A stretch of 64,000 nt of DNA, from positions 682,001 to 746,000 of the forward strand of contig NZ_QCZD01000001.1 of the NCBI RefSeq assembly GCF_003075045.1, read 5' to 3'. This stretch comes from Maribacter litoralis. Its GTDB lineage: Bacteria; Bacteroidota; Bacteroidia; Flavobacteriales; Flavobacteriaceae. The translations under genes and the position numbers were made by a program. How positions within the stretch are numbered: the first letter of the stretch is position 1; each line of letters begins with the position of its first letter. Below the pieces are notes generated by a model. That model was not told where the DNA came from. It did not search any database and saw nothing but the letters and a program-made list of their open reading frames with translations. Below, piece after piece: positions 26,681 through 35,199 of the stretch.

Positions 26681-29600
26681 TTATTTAACAATCATTACAC
26701 CTTGCATAATTCTCCAATGTCCAGGGAACGTACATATGAATGGGTATTCGCCAGGTGTGCTCGGCGCCTTGAACTTAAGCGAATATGTTTGGTCTGGATT
26801 TAAAATTGGTGTTGCAAAAAGCACATCGCTCGTTTGTGGCACATAATTAAGATCTGCCGCATTTGGGTCTGCCGCCATTTTATCGGCCGCTTTACCTACC
26901 GCCTCTTTTTTGCCCGGTTTTGTAATCACCAAATTATGCTGCATAAAATCAGGATTCTGCAATACCAGCTCCACTTGCTCACCAGCTTTGACCGTAAACC
27001 GGGTAACATCGAACTTCATCTCATTTGTTATCGTATTGATCTTAATTACTTTGACATCGCTTACTTTATCTGTAACTACAGCACCTAAATTTTCTGATTT
27101 ATCGCCATAATATTTGGTCAAAAGCGCTACAATATCGAACATGGTCGCAGATTTTTCCTCTTGTTGGGTAAAGCTCTTTTCTACCTTATATTTCCAAGTA
27201 CCATGAATCCTTTCCATCGATTCGCCAGCTTGTACATACATCTGCCAAAAATTACCGTAAATACCACCTTCGCCACCAGTATCTTCGACCCTAATAGCAA
27301 TTGTGTTCTTACCTGGTTTTAGTACACCATCGGGTATTTCGTAATTTCTATTAGAACTAAAGCTAGATGTCATACTACCAACCTCAATGCCGTTTATATA
27401 GGTAATATCAGAATCATCGATCGGACCTAACGATATCGTGCTACCTTTTACCATATTTGCTGGTATTGTAACCTCTCTTCTAAACCAAATAATTCCGTCC
27501 ATGTCTAAACCGGCATCTTCAATGAATTGCGGAATCTCCATAGTTTGCCAATCGCTATCATCGTAATTCGCAGTACTCATATTCATGTTTGTTTCTACCG
27601 GTAATTCATAATCAGGATTCGCCTTATGAAAGGCTTCCAAAAATCCGTTCATATGTCTAGTAGCGTTAGCATATAAAGCTCTGTATAACCATGAATCATT
27701 TAACACGGTATCATCTTGGGCAAGTTCATACAATAGATTTCCTACCTTCTTAGAAGATGGTCTTTCTGTAAAATATAGTAGCGCTGTCAGTTGCACGCTT
27801 GGGTCTCTATCGTTTAGCATATTTGCCTTGAACAAAGCTGCATCTGTATCATCATTTCTGGGCAACATTTGAATAGCCGCTTTTCTTACTGCTGCTGCCT
27901 TATGATATAATGCTCCCTTAATTACATTATGGGTATTACTATCAAAATCTAACTTATCTAGACCATGGATTGCCCAAATGGCATGCAAGGCAGCATTGTT
28001 TAAACCACTCTCATCGGTCTGTTTTGCATTTACCAACTTATAGAGGTCGTCTAAAACATCGTCTTCTCCTCTTTCTACTAAAAGTCGTTGTGCGGTTAAC
28101 CTCCAAAATTGATTATTACTACTTAAAGCTTCTAGTAACCCCTCTGGTTCGTCTTTTGATAATTGTACAGGTTCATACTCGTAATCATCTTTTGGTACTA
28201 CACGCCAAATTCTACCATGACCTTTATCCCTAAGTGGATTTACATAAGCATTACCTTCTCCATTTTCAGCATCATAACCACCGCGATCTTCATTTGGTGT
28301 TGGGTTGTGCTGAACTATAAAATTATACCAATCAGCCACCCAAACAGCCCCATCAGGTCCCGTTTTTGCGTCTACGGGTGAACTCCATTCATCTGATGAT
28401 GCAAATAGATTGCCTGCATCTTCCTCGGCATATCCTGAACCCTCTTTCACTATTCTCGCTTGGTGTACCAAACCGCCAGTAGGTTCACACACAAAGGCTA
28501 CTTTATTCCAATACCTTTCCGGGTAGGCTCTTGCGGTATAAAAATGATGCCCCGCAGCTGCTGTGAAACCTCCAAAAACATCTACCTGTCTTACATTAGG
28601 CGTAATTGGCTGCATAAAATAATGCCCATCAATTTTAGCACTGCCGTCAGCACCTATACCTTTTACTCCTTCTAAATTTTTATTGGGTATAGCCACAAAC
28701 ACACTATGCGTATTATTTGCGGTAGATGCGAAAATGGCGTTGTCTTCTGTAATACCTAAGCCCCAAGTATTATTGCTGGTATTTGTTAAAACTTCAAATG
28801 TTTCTTGCTTCGGATTGAATCGGTATACGTTCTGATTGAACTTTAAATCTTGACCAAAAGCATTTCCCTCAAATCCTGAATAACCTACTACACCATATAA
28901 ATCGTTATCAATACCATATTGTAAATTTGAAGGACCTGCGTGCGTATCAAAAGTTCCCCACCCGTCAATTAAAATTTCTTTAATGTCTGCCTTATCATCA
29001 CCATCGGTATCTTTTAAGAAAATAAAATGCGGAGCCTGAGAAACTACTATACCACCATCATAAAAAACGAAACTTGTGGGTATGTTCAATTCTTCGGCAA
29101 AGACAGTAACCTTATCTGCTTTACCGTCACCATCAGTATCTTCTAAGATTTTCACCTTATCGTCACCAATACTATTATCATTACGAACCGTGTTGGGGTA
29201 ATCTACTGTTTCAATGACCCAGAGTCTTCCCTTTTCATCCCAATTCATTGCAATGGGATTAATGATATCTGGCTCTGAAGCAAATAACTGAACATCGAAC
29301 CCTGCCGGTACTTGTATTAATTTCTGTGATTCTTCGGGAGACAGTGGTAGTTGAAATTTTGGTGCTGGATCACGTTTTTCATAATTGGGTATATTCGCTC
29401 TCTCTTCATATTTAAGGGTCGGTATATCTTTGATAAAGGCTTCCCAGTTTTTCTTCACCTTATCATCTACAGCCCATAAAATTCCAGATTTAATTAGCTC
29501 TTGAAAACCTTTATTATTCCAAGTGCGCTCATCGTGACCATACGCTGTATAGAAAACTTTGCCTTCCCCAACTTCTTTGACCCACGTCCAAGGTTCGCTT

Positions 29601-30172
29601 TTATCTCCTTCCACACGTTCCATCAAAACATATATATCGTCTGCTATTTTATCATGAACATAGGTTTCATCCCAAGTTTCGAATGCTAACAAATCTTTAG
29701 TAACCGGGTGTTCTTTATCCACTATTTCGGCAGTGAAGGTTCCTGTTTCATGACTCATAAATTGAGCACCAACTAAATTGATATATTCAGGTGAATTCTT
29801 AAAACAAAAACTTGCGGAGTGAATAGGAATAAAAGCTTTACCCTCTTTTACAAAATTCAAAAGTGCTTCCTCTTCATTATTACCAATTTCTTCGTGATTG
29901 GCATATATTATAAGTCCGTCATACAACTCCAGATTCTTTTCATTTAAATCTGATAGTTTTTCTGTGTAGGTGATGTTGATTCCGTCTTTGGTAAAAGAGG
30001 AAGCTAAAATCGGAAAATACTCCCTTGAATTATGATGCTCCAATTCATGCCCTAGAAAAAGTAATTCTACTCTTCTTGGCTGTTCATCTAACCGCTCTTT
30101 TTTGGAAGGGGTACAAGCTGTAAAAAGCAGTATCAATAAAAAAGTTTTAAAAAATGAGTGATGGGTTTTCAT
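26681..30172 (-). CDS. Giant lipoprotein: ThuA, dehydrogenase-type propeller, HEAT, jelly roll, azurin-like cupredoxin
   Basis: 1163 aa from ATG 30172, which gives a proper lipoprotein signal (FLLILLFTAC, Cys20); ATG 30190 is also possible. Domains in order: ThuA glutamine-amidotransferase-like (about 35-240), PVC-type membrane-bound dehydrogenase propeller (about 280-640, with KILEDTDGDGKADKVTVFAE), HEAT repeats (about 660-820), a GH2-like jelly roll (about 850-1000) and a cupredoxin (about 1055-1163). The cupredoxin keeps the type 1 copper set: a His in MQHNLV, then Cys1147, His1152 and Met1156 in CTFPGHWRIM, spaced as in azurin. The CxxCH cytochrome c segment common to this class is absent. 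Probably oxidises a sugar and passes electrons to copper (inference). Confidence 0.88.
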   Translation of the reverse strand: MKTHHSFFKTFLLILLFTACTPSKKERLDEQPRRVELLFLGHELEHHNSREYFPILASSFTKDGINITYTEKLSDLNEKNLELYDGLIIYANHEEIGNNEEEALLNFVKEGKAFIPIHSASFCFKNSPEYINLVGAQFMSHETGTFTAEIVDKEHPVTKDLLAFETWDETYVHDKIADDIYVLMERVEGDKSEPWTWVKEVGEGKVFYTAYGHDERTWNNKGFQELIKSGILWAVDDKVKKNWEAFIKDIPTLKYEERANIPNYEKRDPAPKFQLPLSPEESQKLIQVPAGFDVQLFASEPDIINPIAMNWDEKGRLWVIETVDYPNTVRNDNSIGDDKVKILEDTDGDGKADKVTVFAEELNIPTSFVFYDGGIVVSQAPHFIFLKDTDGDDKADIKEILIDGWGTFDTHAGPSNLQYGIDNDLYGVVGYSGFEGNAFGQDLKFNQNVYRFNPKQETFEVLTNTSNNTWGLGITEDNAIFASTANNTHSVFVAIPNKNLEGVKGIGADGSAKIDGHYFMQPITPNVRQVDVFGGFTAAAGHHFYTARAYPERYWNKVAFVCEPTGGLVHQARIVKEGSGYAEEDAGNLFASSDEWSSPVDAKTGPDGAVWVADWYNFIVQHNPTPNEDRGGYDAENGEGNAYVNPLRDKGHGRIWRVVPKDDYEYEPVQLSKDEPEGLLEALSSNNQFWRLTAQRLLVERGEDDVLDDLYKLVNAKQTDESGLNNAALHAIWAIHGLDKLDFDSNTHNVIKGALYHKAAAVRKAAIQMLPRNDDTDAALFKANMLNDRDPSVQLTALLYFTERPSSKKVGNLLYELAQDDTVLNDSWLYRALYANATRHMNGFLEAFHKANPDYELPVETNMNMSTANYDDSDWQTMEIPQFIEDAGLDMDGIIWFRREVTIPANMVKGSTISLGPIDDSDITYINGIEVGSMTSSFSSNRNYEIPDGVLKPGKNTIAIRVEDTGGEGGIYGNFWQMYVQAGESMERIHGTWKYKVEKSFTQQEEKSATMFDIVALLTKYYGDKSENLGAVVTDKVSDVKVIKINTITNEMKFDVTRFTVKAGEQVELVLQNPDFMQHNLVITKPGKKEAVGKAADKMAADPNAADLNYVPQTSDVLFATPILNPDQTYSLKFKAPSTPGEYPFICTFPGHWRIMQGVMIVK

Positions 30173-30343
30173 ATCAAGCCTAGATTTCATTACTCAATAT
30201 TACTTCAAATAATAAAATAGAAAATACTCTCATTTATCACATACTGACTGTATTTTATCATTCTATTTACTTAATCAATTAAATTTTGATAAATTAGTTG
30301 ATATTTAAGCTCATATCAGAATGCTTTCATTTAACTAGTACCA

Positions 30344-31213
30344 ATGAAATCTGCACTTCAAAAATCACCTATACCAGAAACTCGCGCCTACTTGGCACGT
30401 ATGTTAAATGAGCCCATTTTTGACCCACATTGGCATTTTCATTCTGAACATCAATTGTTTTTAGTTTTAAAAGGAAGCGGCACTAGGTTTATTGGTGATA
30501 GTGTAAAACCCTTTAAGGCCGGAGATATAACATTTACAGGTCCAAATCTGCCACACTTGTGGCGTAGTGAAAATGAGCAAGAACAAGAAAAGAATATTGC
30601 TTGGTCTGAAGGAGTTGTCATTTATTTTCATGAAGACTTTTTAGGAGAGAACCTTTTACAAAGTGATGAAGCCATTCGTCTACGACAGGTATTCCATAAA
30701 AGTTTAAGAGGAATGGAATTTACAGAACAATCTGCCATAACCTTAAAAAAGTTGATGCTAGATCTGTTACCGATGGACGGGTTCGATGGTATTCTTCACC
30801 TTTTAAAAATACTAAACTTTATAAGTAACACTAAAGAATACCAAATTTTAGCCAGCCCAGGTTACACCAACACATTAAGAGAAGCCGATACCGAACGTAT
30901 GTTTAAAGTATATGCCTACGTAATGAAAAATTTTAAACGAAAAATGGTTCTAGCAGACTTGGCTAAACTCACTAATATGACACCCACTTCTTTTAGCAGG
31001 TACTTTAAGCAACATGCAAATAAATCATTTTCAGATTTTGTGAGTGAAATACGTATAGGACATGCGTGTAAACTACTTATAGAACAGAAAATCAACGTAT
31101 CACAAGCATGCTACGAAAGCGGATTTCAAACGCTATCTAACTTTAATAAACAGTTTAAAACGATTACTAATCGTACACCTTTGGCGTTTAAAAAAGAATA
31201 TGAGGTGTATTGA
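30344..31213 (+). CDS. AraC-family transcription regulator
   Basis: 289 aa. N-terminal cupin sensor domain (FDPHWHFHSEHQLFLVLKGSG near 22-42, IGDSVKPFKAGDITFTGPNLPH). C-terminal AraC DNA-binding domain at about 190-289 with two helix-turn-helix units (LADLAKLTNMTPTSFSRYFK, INVSQACYESGFQTLSNFNKQFK). Divergent from the ThuA/epimerase/oxidoreductase operon across a 171-bp gap, so it most likely controls that operon in response to a sugar. Confidence 0.92.
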   Translation: MKSALQKSPIPETRAYLARMLNEPIFDPHWHFHSEHQLFLVLKGSGTRFIGDSVKPFKAGDITFTGPNLPHLWRSENEQEQEKNIAWSEGVVIYFHEDFLGENLLQSDEAIRLRQVFHKSLRGMEFTEQSAITLKKLMLDLLPMDGFDGILHLLKILNFISNTKEYQILASPGYTNTLREADTERMFKVYAYVMKNFKRKMVLADLAKLTNMTPTSFSRYFKQHANKSFSDFVSEIRIGHACKLLIEQKINVSQACYESGFQTLSNFNKQFKTITNRTPLAFKKEYEVY

Positions 31214-31251
31214 TTAATATCTATTATATCGAATTTTAATTATTCTCTATA

Positions 31252-31345
31252 GCTTTCTATTATTACCTTGTTAGAACAAACATGAACTCTTTTTTATCTG
31301 AATTAAAAAACCCAATTGTAGTTTTTAGGTACCGAACTGTAATAT
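31252..31345. repeat. Right copy of the divergent direct repeat, with an orphan LytTR-like site
   Basis: The 300-bp gap after araC has no gene. It holds a diverged copy of the lytS upstream region (see 24540-24645), including CAAACATG at 31277-31284. The remaining part of the gap is AT-rich with TATA-like runs and nothing I can name. Confidence 0.6.
31311..31340 (-). promoter_or_regulatory. Orphan LytTR-like direct repeat pair
   Basis: Minus-strand ACAGTTCGG (31340-31332, 9/9 consensus) and ACAATTGGG (31319-31311, 8/9) with 21-bp spacing. It points toward the 3' end of araC, not toward a gene start. Distance to the CATGTTTG box is 26 nt instead of 33, so it may be a relic. Confidence 0.5.
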
Positions 31346-31514
31346 TGACCTGTTGATAGCTTTACCATAAAACTAAACTGCAGGTTTACGAATAACAATT
31401 TTTGTGCAATTTTTCTTTCTTACATTGTTAAAATCTCCTAGATTTAAAACTTATATATATGATATATGTGCAATTGTGTACATATATTATTGTTGGCATT
31501 AATATAAAACTCAT

Positions 31515-32489
31515 ATGGAAGAAAACAAACTTGCTGAATCATTTTACAAATTTTTAGAAGAGGAAAAAGGATTCCCTAAAACAAGTTTGTTAAAGCGAAC
31601 ACCTGCTCATTCTATAAGTGGCAGAAGAGTAGAAATTGACCTACTACTGCTAGACATTCGGATTGGAAATTACATTGGACAAGTTGAATTCAAAAGTCAA
31701 ATAAATCCACAAATAAAGCAGAATGTAAAAGTTCAAACAGAACTTTACGCAAAAGCTTTAAAATCAGAAGGAATTCCAACTTATTTAGTTTATCCAATTG
31801 ACGAAGAAAAGTTTCAAATTTTAGTTTATGGAGAAGACGATTGGATTTCAATATCAAAAGATGAATTTCCAGAATTTGAGACTTTGTCTGCAAAGAAAAA
31901 AATTGAAGAAAAAATAGAATCTAAACAAATTGAAGAAAAGAATTTAGAAAATATTGAGAGAAAAAGAGATTACAAAAAAAGAACATCACTTTGGACTTTG
32001 ACTAGTCTAATCGTTGGTGTATTGACCTCTATACTTGCATTCTATATTTCAACAAGCAACAGAAAAGAGATTGATAAACCAACTCTTGTTAATGCAATGA
32101 TATTAATGCAAATGGATAGTTTAGAAACGCAGATTAATAAACTAAAAAAGGCTAATAATACTACAGTAATAGACACATTATTTGTTGTTGACTCTACGAA
32201 AACATTTGTAGGAATAAACCAAAGACTTAAAAATCTTGAAAATGGAATTTTAGATAATGCTGAAAAAACTCTAGCATTAAAAAACACTAATCAACAAATT
32301 GAATTATTAAAACAAGAACTAATTAATCAAGAAAAACTAATCGAATTAAGAAACGAAAACTTAAGTAACCGAATTGAATTGCTAAATGCAATCGTTATCG
32401 GAATGGTTCTGTCTTTATTTGCAGCAGCAATAGGATTTGTAATTAGTAACTATAATGAAAGGAAAAATACTAATGCCAACGCCGTATAA
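31515..32489 (+). CDS. Membrane-anchored PD-(D/E)XK nuclease-like protein, unknown function
   Basis: 324 aa, no named family recognised. N-terminal domain (1-120) shows a PD-(D/E)XK pattern: E40-I-D42 in VEIDLLLLD, E58-F-K60 in QVEFKSQ, and Q74-x-x-x-Y78 in VQTELYAKAL, the motif found in RecB/Cas4-like nucleases. A lysine/glutamate-rich helix (125-158) follows, then a membrane helix (160-178), a long coiled coil (about 195-290) and a second membrane helix (292-311). Both termini would be on the same side. The stop codon lies inside the start of a repeat (GCCGTATAA). AT-rich and lysine-rich compared with neighbours, which suggests acquired DNA. A defence role is only a guess. Confidence 0.75.
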   Translation: MEENKLAESFYKFLEEEKGFPKTSLLKRTPAHSISGRRVEIDLLLLDIRIGNYIGQVEFKSQINPQIKQNVKVQTELYAKALKSEGIPTYLVYPIDEEKFQILVYGEDDWISISKDEFPEFETLSAKKKIEEKIESKQIEEKNLENIERKRDYKKRTSLWTLTSLIVGVLTSILAFYISTSNRKEIDKPTLVNAMILMQMDSLETQINKLKKANNTTVIDTLFVVDSTKTFVGINQRLKNLENGILDNAEKTLALKNTNQQIELLKQELINQEKLIELRNENLSNRIELLNAIVIGMVLSLFAAAIGFVISNYNERKNTNANAV

Positions 32490-32610
32490 AATTAATTGCT
32501 AGTGCAAGCCTACTTACGAAAATCCTCGCGGATTTTCCATTCGGTTTGTATTGGCTAAATTAGGTGCTTAAAACACGCAACTAATCTTATACAAACACGT
32601 TGTAAGTAAT
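32478..32610. repeat. Cassette-type intergenic repeat with terminal inverted ends
   Basis: Begins AACGCCGTATAA and ends TTATACAAACACGTTGTAAGTAA, so the ends are partly complementary (GTATAA/TTATAC, AACG/CGTT). Inside is a perfect stem GAAAATCC/GGATTTTC (32518-32525, 32530-32537) without a T tract. From memory this resembles a repeat scattered between small genes of unknown function in Flavobacteriia. The GTTGTAAGTA end recurs inverted (TACTTACAAC) near 33042, after the next gene. Confidence 0.65.
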
Positions 32611-32622
32611 TTGAAAAACCTA

Positions 32623-33036
32623 ATGTTTGATAGGACTCCATTATTCATTTATCTAGTTGGTTTATTATTTTTTACCACAATTTCTTGTCGGGAAAAATCA
32701 TTTGAAAAGTATCACGAAAATGAATTTTATAAAGCTCAAGGGATTATTATTTCTGCAAAAATGACCAGTACAATTATGGATAACCCTTATATGAAAGAAA
32801 TTCAATTCGAATACTTTATAAACGATTCTTTAATCTTAAAAAACTCAGAGGACCTTTCATTTATGGATTTAGAGGAAGGTATTCCAATAGAAGTACTAGT
32901 ACATAATGAAAATCCGGAAATTAGTTTTTATTGGAGAAATGGATTTACCGATAGTATTACAGCTTTTCAGGTTCAGTATGTAAAATCTAAAATGGAAAAG
33001 GTTATATCGGAAATCGGAAAAGCCACCAATAAATAA
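32623..33036 (+). CDS. Small probable lipoprotein, unknown function
   Basis: 137 aa from ATG 32623; an upstream TTG at 32611 would add four residues. The N terminus LVGLLFFTTISC is a lipoprotein signal. The mature part is acidic and mixed (KMTSTIMDNPYMKEIQFEYF, IEVLVHNENPEISFYWRNGF), suggesting a small beta-rich domain like DUF3592-type modules, but I do not recognise it. It sits between the cassette repeat and its inverted end, separate from the operons on either side. Confidence 0.65.
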   Translation: MFDRTPLFIYLVGLLFFTTISCREKSFEKYHENEFYKAQGIIISAKMTSTIMDNPYMKEIQFEYFINDSLILKNSEDLSFMDLEEGIPIEVLVHNENPEISFYWRNGFTDSITAFQVQYVKSKMEKVISEIGKATNK

Positions 33037-33041
33037 TAAAA

Positions 33042-33051
33042 CTACTTACAA
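33042..33051 (-). repeat. Inverted copy of the cassette repeat end
   Basis: TACTTACAAC, reverse complement of the GTTGTAAGTA near 32599-32608. The pair brackets the small lipoprotein gene. Confidence 0.45.
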
Positions 33052-33165
33052 CAAAACCTCCTATGAAAAGCCCTATTCCAGTTCTCTCTATGGTAAAATA
33101 GTCTATTCTTTTTGGCTAAAACTACCACGCTCTTTTGAATCAACTGAATTTACAAAAGCATTTTC

Positions 33166-33315
33166 CACAATTATAATCCGCAATATCATCAACCCTTTCA
33201 ACGGCTTAAAAATAAAGACATCAAGAAAAAGCAGGCATTGAAAGTTATTGGTAATGTACTCGACTCAAACAGCGTACGCAAAAATCCTGACAATAAAACC
33301 GGAATTTTTATTTAA
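33166..33315 (+). pseudogene. Possible IS110-type transposase remnant
   Basis: The 433-bp gap 33037-33470 lacks an intact gene. One frame, open for 49 codons and bounded by stops, reads YNPQYHQPFQRLKNKDIKKK followed by QALKVIGNVLDSN. This resembles the YNP..F..RL...K.KKxA segment near the C terminus of IS110-family transposases. There is no start, no catalytic region and no terminal repeats, so it would be a degraded fragment. Confidence 0.3.
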
Positions 33316-33470
33316 CCGACTACCAGAAAATCATACTTTAGAAGCTTATTTGTTTCTTTTTAAGAAGGAAGTGGAGAGTCTTGATAATTGTGCTAACAGA
33401 TTACGAACAATAAATACATACGTTATATCTATCCGCAAAAAAATATAACGTAGATAATGAAAAAGAAAAA

Positions 33471-34121
33471 ATGCAGAAACTAAGAGAACAAACCGATGCT
33501 AAAATTGCATTCGGACGCAAAAAGAACCCCGAATTTATGAAAGGGGTTGATGATATCATCAATGAGGCAAAAGCTTTTGAAAAAGGGAAAAACGCCATTA
33601 AAATAGGAGAAAAAGCTCCAGATTTTATATTACCCAATCCTTTAGGTAAAGATGTTCAACTATCCGACCTTTTAAGCAAAGGTCCCGTTGTGGTTACTTT
33701 TTATCGTGGTAGTTGGTGCCCGTATTGTAATTTACAGCTAAGAGCTTTACAGGCTAAATTAAAGGAAATTGAATCCTTAGGTGCTACATTGGTAGCCATT
33801 AGTCCTGAAGTGCCAGATACCAGTATGACAAAAAACGAGATCAGTAATATGGATTTTACCGTATTATCGGACCAAGATGCAAAAGTAGCTTCGCAATACG
33901 GAGTTGCATGGGAAGTACCGGAGTTTTTATTAGACCATATGCGAATAGACCGCGAACTTGACCTTAAGGAAATAAATAATGGAAACGGTAGTGTATTACC
34001 TATTCCTGCGACATTTATCATTGGCACTAACGGTTTAGTTCAATGGAACTATGTGAATGTAGATTACAGAACACGTTCAGAACCCGATGAAATTATTGAA
34101 GCTTTAAAAAGTATTTTTTAA
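33471..34121 (+). CDS. Peroxiredoxin-like protein (AhpC/TSA family)
   Basis: 216 aa. Thioredoxin fold from about residue 42: IGEKAPDFILPNPLGKDVQL, then VVVTFYRGSWCPYCNLQL with Cys83 and Cys86. A CPYC pair replaces the usual PxxxTxxC peroxiredoxin motif, as in the peroxiredoxin-like/YeaE subgroup. Then LVAISPEVPDTS and FTVLSDQDAKVASQYGVAW. Probably reduces peroxides in the cytoplasm; no signal peptide. ATG 33471 is preceded by ACGTAGATAA at 33448-33457. Confidence 0.88.
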   Translation: MQKLREQTDAKIAFGRKKNPEFMKGVDDIINEAKAFEKGKNAIKIGEKAPDFILPNPLGKDVQLSDLLSKGPVVVTFYRGSWCPYCNLQLRALQAKLKEIESLGATLVAISPEVPDTSMTKNEISNMDFTVLSDQDAKVASQYGVAWEVPEFLLDHMRIDRELDLKEINNGNGSVLPIPATFIIGTNGLVQWNYVNVDYRTRSEPDEIIEALKSIF

Positions 34122-34198
34122 TATAACGGTCAATAAATTTGAATTTACGAGTACCTGACTAGTAATTTGCTAAAACGAATTGTAAATACCACCGATCA

Positions 34199-35173
34199 AT
34201 GCCCAAAATAATAGACACTCCGCTTCAAAACAACCTTAAAATTGGTATGGCCCAAATCTCACCGGTTTGGTTGAACAAAGAAGCTACAATTACTAAAATC
34301 AAGGAATATATTGTAAAAGCTAGTGATGAGGATTGTGAATTGGTGGTTTTTGGTGAGGCACTATTACCAGGTTACCCTTTTTGGGTTTCCATGACCGATG
34401 GTGCTCAATTCAATTCTTCGGTACAGAAAGAAATTCACGCTCATTATATCAAGAATTCCATTCAAATTGAAGCGGGAGAATTAGATGATATATGTGCTTT
34501 AGCGAAGCAACATAAAATTGCCATTTACTTAGGGTTAATGGAACGCGCCCAGAACAGAGGTGGTCATAGTCTATATTGTTCTCTGGCGTACATAAATAGT
34601 GAAGGGCAAATTAAATCGGTACACAGAAAACTACAACCAACTTATGAAGAACGATTAACATGGTCACCAGGTGATGGTAATGGCCTACAAGTTCATGATC
34701 TTAAGAACTTTAGTGTTGGCGGGTTAAACTGTTGGGAGAACTGGATGCCTTTGGCCAGAACCACCCTATATGGCTTAGGCGAAAACCTGCATGTTGCCGT
34801 GTGGCCGGGCTCCGATTACAATACTGCCGATATCACAAGGTTTATTGCGAGGGAATCTAGATCGTTCGTTGTTTCAGTTTCAAGCCTAATGAGCAAAACC
34901 GATTTCCCTGAAGATACTCCGCACTTAAATGCTATTCTTGAAAACTGTCCAGATACTTTAGCAAATGGTGGTTCTTGTATTGCAGGACCTGACGGGGAAT
35001 GGATATTGCCCCCAGTAATCGATAAAGAGGGACTCATTACAGCGACTATAGATTTTACTAGAGTGCTTGAAGAGCGTCAAAATTTTGACCCTGTTGGGCA
35101 CTATTCAAGACCAGATGTCACCAAGCTTACCGTTAACAGGGAAAGGCAATCTATACTGGATATAAAAGAATAA
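34199..35173 (+). CDS. Nitrilase (carbon-nitrogen hydrolase)
   Basis: 324 aa. Complete catalytic set: Glu53 in FGEALLPGYP, Lys144 in HRKLQPTYEERLTW and Cys178 in GGLNCWENWMPLAR. The LxPTxxER and CWENxMPLxR motifs are those of true nitrilases rather than amidases. Hydrolyses a nitrile to the acid and ammonia; natural substrate unknown. Convergent with the LLM oxidoreductase, with 12 bp between stops. Confidence 0.92.
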   Translation: MPKIIDTPLQNNLKIGMAQISPVWLNKEATITKIKEYIVKASDEDCELVVFGEALLPGYPFWVSMTDGAQFNSSVQKEIHAHYIKNSIQIEAGELDDICALAKQHKIAIYLGLMERAQNRGGHSLYCSLAYINSEGQIKSVHRKLQPTYEERLTWSPGDGNGLQVHDLKNFSVGGLNCWENWMPLARTTLYGLGENLHVAVWPGSDYNTADITRFIARESRSFVVSVSSLMSKTDFPEDTPHLNAILENCPDTLANGGSCIAGPDGEWILPPVIDKEGLITATIDFTRVLEERQNFDPVGHYSRPDVTKLTVNRERQSILDIKE

Positions 35174-35175
35174 AA

Positions 35176-35199
35176 GGGAGAGAAATTATTTCTTCTCCC
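35176..35199. terminator. Hairpin between convergent nitrilase and LLM genes
   Basis: GGGAGA-GAAAT/ATTTC-TTCTCCC stem with one bulge, overlapping the last codons of the LLM gene. T-rich flanks are weak, so its use as a two-way terminator is tentative. Confidence 0.4.

Noticed and set aside
32478-32610. Integron attC site
   Set aside because: Ends are inversely related, but the RYYYAAC/GTTRRRY core pair is not present and no integrase is seen in the window.
33248-33448. 66-codon plus-strand ORF after the lipoprotein gene
   Set aside because: No signal, no known motif, and it crosses the possible transposase remnant in another frame; looks like decayed DNA.
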